This document shows, one piece after another, positions 60,912 through 64,000 of a stretch of 64,000 bases of DNA. Made by a program: the position numbers and the translations under genes. The stretch is from JAKAAZ01 sp963817855. Its GTDB lineage: Bacteria > Acidobacteriota > Terriglobia > Terriglobales > Acidobacteriaceae. Numbering within the stretch: position 1 is the first letter of the stretch; each line of letters opens with the position of its first letter. Under the pieces are notes generated by a model. That model saw only the letters and a program-made list of their open reading frames with translations, searched no databases and was not told the origin of the DNA. The stretch lies in assembly GCA_963817855.1 (NCBI GenBank), contig CAWFQA010000002.1:868001-932000 (forward strand), read 5' to 3'.

Positions 60912-62612
60912 TTACGCTAATTCCAGTTCGATCTTCTCCGTCGCGCGATCGAGCGTCACGATTCGAAAACTGCGAATCTGGCCCTTCTCCAGCGTCTCCG
61001 CCGGCTTCGCCGAAGGAGTTGAACCACCCTTCCAGCGAGCCTGCAGCATCGAGGTCAACGCAGACAAGTCCGCACCGGAGGTATTCCTGTTCTCCGAAGC
61101 AGGAGCGGTGACCGCTGCCAACCTGCAGTTCGCGCGAATGCCATCTCCCAGCTCGATAACGGCAGATTCGGGGCCTTGCTCCACCACGCGACCGGACACC
61201 ACGTCACCTTGTTTGTGCTCCTCCAGGTATTCGCCAAGGCCAGTGGGAACCAGTTGCTTCATGCTGAGTTTGATCTGCCGCTTCTCCGCATCCACGGCGA
61301 GCACCTGGGCTTTGACAATCTGACCAGCGCGCAACACATCCTGCGGATGTTCGATATGCTTTTCCGCGCTGATCTCGCTGACGTGAACCAGTCCCTCGAC
61401 GCCTTCCGTGATCTGCACGAATGCGCCAAACTTCATCAGCTTCGTCACCGGACCTTCAATAGTCGATCCCACCGGAAATTTTTGCACTGCATCTGCCCAG
61501 GGATCGCCAAGCGCCTGTTTCAGCCCAAGAGAGATACGGCGTTCGCCAGCGCTGACAGACAGGATGATTGCATCCACCGTGTCGCCGGTTTTGAGAATGT
61601 CGCTGGGCTTGCGAACTTTCTTCAGCCACGACATTTCAGAAACGTGAATGAGACCTTCGATTCCGGGTTCCAGTTCGACAAAAGCTCCGAAGTCCACGAG
61701 GCGCGTGACTGTCCCCGTGATTCGCTGGCCAACTTTATATTTCTCCGCAGCGGTATCCCACGGCTCCGGTTGAAGCTGTTTGAGCCCAAGTGAAATGCGA
61801 CTGTTCTCCGCATCAACCTTCAGAACTTTCAGCTGGAGTTGCTGCCCCACTGTCAACACATCTTCCGGAGAATTCACGCGACTCCAAGAAATATCGCTGA
61901 CATGCAGCAAGCCATCGATGCCGCCGATATCGACAAACGCGCCATAGCCTGCGAGGCTGCGAACTTCACCGCTCACGACATCGCCTTCCTTGAGAGCGGA
62001 ATATCGGCCCTGGCGCACTGAAAGCGCCTGCTCCTCGAGGATGGCGCGGCGGTCGACGACAACATCCTCGTCCGTCACGTCCAGCTTGGTGATGCGGCAG
62101 GTTATCTCCTGGCCGACCAACTTCTCCATTTCGGCGGCATCGCGTACTCCGCTGCGAGAGGCGGGCATAAAGGCGCGCACGCCAACATCCACATTGAGGC
62201 CACCTTTGACGACGCCCGTCACAACTCCTACGACGGCAGATTTTTGCGCAAAGGCTTCCTCCAGTGACGACCAGTCTGTAGGTAGGGTCACGCGTAGCCG
62301 AGAAAGCTCGTAGTAGCCCTCGAGATTGCGGCCCTTCACCGAGACGGGAAATTTGTCTCCAGCCGTGACGCCTTCCGCGTTGTTTTCGAATGCGGTCCGC
62401 GGCAGAATCCCTTCGGCCTTGAAACCAATATCCAGATAGACAGATTCGGCGTCGAGAGAGACGACAACGCCTTCCAACTGGCGGCCGCCGCCTTCCGCTT
62501 TATGGGAGTGGCTCTGCTCAAACTGCGCGAGCATTTCGCCGAAGGATCGCGTCGTGGGTTCTGTTGCAGCTTCGGCTTGCGAGGATGAATTTGGGACGGT
62601 TTCGTTTGACAT
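60912..62612 (-). CDS. rpsA: 30S ribosomal protein S1
   Basis: A 566-residue protein made of six S1 RNA-binding repeats at about 45-105, 125-190, 209-278, 294-365, 380-450 and 465-540. The repeats carry the usual strands, for example GYGAFVDIGGIDGLLHVSDISW, DFGAFVELEPGIEGLIHVSEMSW and KFGAFVQITEGVEGLVHVSEIS. S1 binds mRNA at the ribosome and helps start translation, especially on messages with weak Shine-Dalgarno sequences, which are common in this window. The N-terminal ~40 residues are Ser/Thr/Glu-rich and probably disordered. No Shine-Dalgarno sequence is seen before its own ATG. Confidence 0.92.
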   Translation of the reverse strand: MSNETVPNSSSQAEAATEPTTRSFGEMLAQFEQSHSHKAEGGGRQLEGVVVSLDAESVYLDIGFKAEGILPRTAFENNAEGVTAGDKFPVSVKGRNLEGYYELSRLRVTLPTDWSSLEEAFAQKSAVVGVVTGVVKGGLNVDVGVRAFMPASRSGVRDAAEMEKLVGQEITCRITKLDVTDEDVVVDRRAILEEQALSVRQGRYSALKEGDVVSGEVRSLAGYGAFVDIGGIDGLLHVSDISWSRVNSPEDVLTVGQQLQLKVLKVDAENSRISLGLKQLQPEPWDTAAEKYKVGQRITGTVTRLVDFGAFVELEPGIEGLIHVSEMSWLKKVRKPSDILKTGDTVDAIILSVSAGERRISLGLKQALGDPWADAVQKFPVGSTIEGPVTKLMKFGAFVQITEGVEGLVHVSEISAEKHIEHPQDVLRAGQIVKAQVLAVDAEKRQIKLSMKQLVPTGLGEYLEEHKQGDVVSGRVVEQGPESAVIELGDGIRANCRLAAVTAPASENRNTSGADLSALTSMLQARWKGGSTPSAKPAETLEKGQIRSFRIVTLDRATEKIELELA

Positions 62613-62750
62613 AATGGCTTACGTACCATTTTGGCACGAGCCGCCCTTCTAAGAGATGTCGCAGGCATACGGGTTCACCGAAAATGGGAATACATGGGCG
62701 GCTGCCCCATGCGAGTCGGCATTTCCGGGAGAGTGATACAGTTCTTTGCT

Positions 62751-63554
62751 ATGGATAACTATGTGATTCGCGCGGCACGGAAATCCTGCCCTCTACTTTG
62801 CCTGCTTGGCCTGATTGTGTTGACCACGCCGCAAATGCTGCATGCGCAGACTGGCGCTCCTCCGGCAGTTCCAGACTGGGCGCAGCCGGGTTCCGATACA
62901 CACGAGCAGGTACCGCCGCCGCCAAACTTCCATCGGCCGAGCAGAAATTTCGATACGCCCATTGGCATATTTCAAGGGCAATCCGACATAGGCTCCGCCG
63001 TCGTGCCGGGCAGCGCCAGTTATGACGCGAGGACTATGCAGTACACAATTACCTCGGCCGGTTATAACATCTGGTACTCCCGCGATGAATTCCGTTATCT
63101 CTGGAAGAAAATGTCGGGCGACGTGTCGCTCGCCGCGGATGTCACGTTCACAAACCCGAAAGGCTATAGCGATCGCAAGGCAGTGTTGGTGATCCGGCAG
63201 AACCTCAATGACGACACCAAGGAAGCGATGACCGGTGAACACGGCACGGGAATGATCCACCTGGCGGAGCGTCCCACCCCGGGGGCGGATATGACGGACA
63301 TGCAGTTTCGTTTTGGAGGAACGCTCGAGGGAGTGATGGCAAAGCGCATTGGAATCGAAAAGCGCGGCGATGCGATCACAATTTTCGTCAGCTTGAAAGG
63401 CGAGCCCCTGCACCAGTTTGGACCACCGATTCATCTGCACTTCGATGGACCTTTTTATGTCGGCATCGGCTTCTGCTCGCACCTTCCAGCCACTCTGGAC
63501 ACCGCCGTACTCTCCGATGTTGTTCTTGAAAACTCCACGGGCAAGCTGCACTAA
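62751..63554 (+). CDS. Secreted beta-sandwich-like protein of unknown function
   Basis: A 267-residue protein. The ATG at 62751 begins a signal peptide (ARKSCPLLCLLGLIVLTTPQ, cut near LHAQ), so the longer frame from 62631 is rejected. A Pro-rich linker leads to a domain with GIFQGQSDIGSAVVPGSASYD, YTITSAGYNIWYSRDEFRYLWKKMSGDVSLAADVTF and KAVLVIRQNLNDD. This pattern resembles a laminin-G/DUF1349-like sandwich found at the N-terminus of some TolB-like secreted proteins, but here no propeller follows. It may bind a sugar or surface ligand; that is inference. It is divergent from rpsA. Confidence 0.65.
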   Translation: MDNYVIRAARKSCPLLCLLGLIVLTTPQMLHAQTGAPPAVPDWAQPGSDTHEQVPPPPNFHRPSRNFDTPIGIFQGQSDIGSAVVPGSASYDARTMQYTITSAGYNIWYSRDEFRYLWKKMSGDVSLAADVTFTNPKGYSDRKAVLVIRQNLNDDTKEAMTGEHGTGMIHLAERPTPGADMTDMQFRFGGTLEGVMAKRIGIEKRGDAITIFVSLKGEPLHQFGPPIHLHFDGPFYVGIGFCSHLPATLDTAVLSDVVLENSTGKLH

Positions 63555-63670
63555 ATGCGGAACGCAACTAGGCCGACACGAGGTGGGATGCAAAACCCAA
63601 AGAGGCTAGGGTCTACCAAGGAGGAGTCTGGCCATCTAGACTGAACGAAGTGTCATCTGAAGGCTCGTCC

Positions 63671-64000
63671 TCAGGTCAGAGCAGACTGTCCGCGAGAGGC
63701 GAGAGTCGCTCGATTGATCTGCTTACGCCTACTGTCCCGAATCCATCCCCATTTATTGAAATATTGGATAGCAGAGCGCACATGTAAGAACAGCAGCTTG
63801 CGGCTTCGATACGAACCCATCTGATGGACGTGTTCGACGGTAACGCCGGGCCAGTATAACAACCGCGAGATTCCTAACATTCGCCGACAGAGGTCGACGT
63901 CCTCCATATAGAGAAAAAACCGTTCATCGAATCCACCGACTACCTCCAACACAGAACGCCGCGTGAACATGAAGCAGCCGGACAAAGACGGCACATATGC
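63671..64000 (-). CDS. Family 2 glycosyltransferase (5' end off window)
   Basis: The last ~109 residues of a GT2 enzyme; the frame stays open through base 64000. SLSGCFMFTRRSVLEVVGGFDERFFLYMEDVDLCRRM is the signature of rhamnosyl-/glycosyl-transferases that build surface polysaccharides (the acidic cluster EDVDL acts in the active site). Then VEHVHQMGSYRS and a basic C-terminal tail close the protein. The nucleotide-sugar-binding N-terminus lies outside the window. Bases 63555-63670 upstream on the map contain no gene. Confidence 0.85.
   Translation of the reverse strand, partial: AYVPSLSGCFMFTRRSVLEVVGGFDERFFLYMEDVDLCRRMLGISRLLYWPGVTVEHVHQMGSYRSRKLLFLHVRSAIQYFNKWGWIRDSRRKQINRATLASRGQSALT

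Noticed and set aside
1..64000. tRNA, rRNA, CRISPR array, insertion sequence or prophage genes
   Set aside because: No cloverleaf-like segment, regularly spaced repeat, transposase or phage structural gene was seen in the intergenic regions; absence is by reading only and a tRNA scan would be decisive.

Overview
This 64-kb window is bacterial and very probably from a member of the Acidobacteriota (Terriglobia-like). The taxonomic call is an inference from gene content: a very long TonB-dependent receptor with an N-terminal carboxypeptidase-regulatory-like domain, a CBM9-like/DUF5916 outer-membrane protein, a DUF3175 protein, a BBP2-type porin beside amt/glnK, and many secreted sugar-active proteins. 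Coding density is high. I see no rRNA, tRNA, CRISPR array, insertion sequence or prophage.

Layout. 1-3438 holds housekeeping genes on the minus strand: the end of an O-methyltransferase, a CDGSH iron-sulfur protein and gyrA. 3626-10904 is a glycan-related block: a GT-C-like membrane protein diverges from an FAD oxidoreductase plus GT-C-like membrane protein pair. That pair was tandemly duplicated; the second oxidoreductase is a decayed pseudogene while the second membrane protein is intact. 10965-17097 carries ruvB, an outer-membrane CBM9/DUF5916 protein, a serine hydrolase and an unknown conserved-looking gene. 17174-25791 is a sugar-utilisation locus on the minus strand: TonB receptor, GRP-type sugar transporter, GH13-like hydrolase and a hydrolase/FGE-like fusion. 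A strong sigma-70 promoter and a perfect 14-bp palindrome of LacI-operator type lie in front of the receptor. 26450-33931 holds an MgtC/SapB protein, two aldo/keto reductases, a DUF3175 protein and a KaiC-like ATPase paired with a PAS histidine kinase. 34105-38043 is a tight four-gene TetR-HlyD-ABC-permease efflux operon. 38059-44221 is a D-amino-acid catabolic cluster: amidase, a frameshifted D-serine/D-threonine deaminase, N-acyl-D-amino-acid deacylase, RidA and a GntP/DsdX-type permease.

44259-52971 contains the most unusual part. A sigma-54 activator with a degenerate receiver domain is followed by a good -24/-12 promoter that drives a 76-residue, strongly basic protein made of eight KRITA-like pentapeptides. 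A convergent three-gene operon follows, encoding a GAF(x3)-TM-HlyD fusion, a HlyD-like lipoprotein and a PqqD-M50 protease-HlyD fusion, and a STAS protein diverges from it. I propose that these form one sigma-54-controlled peptide export or maturation system with the repeat protein as its substrate.

53293-60861 is nitrogen metabolism: glnA, a decayed remnant of a second glnA 3' end, glnK, amt, a BBP2 porin, and a histidine kinase/response regulator pair. The window closes with rpsA (ribosomal protein S1), a small secreted protein and the end of a family 2 glycosyltransferase.

All family assignments come from reading motifs and recalling family signatures; no database search was run.
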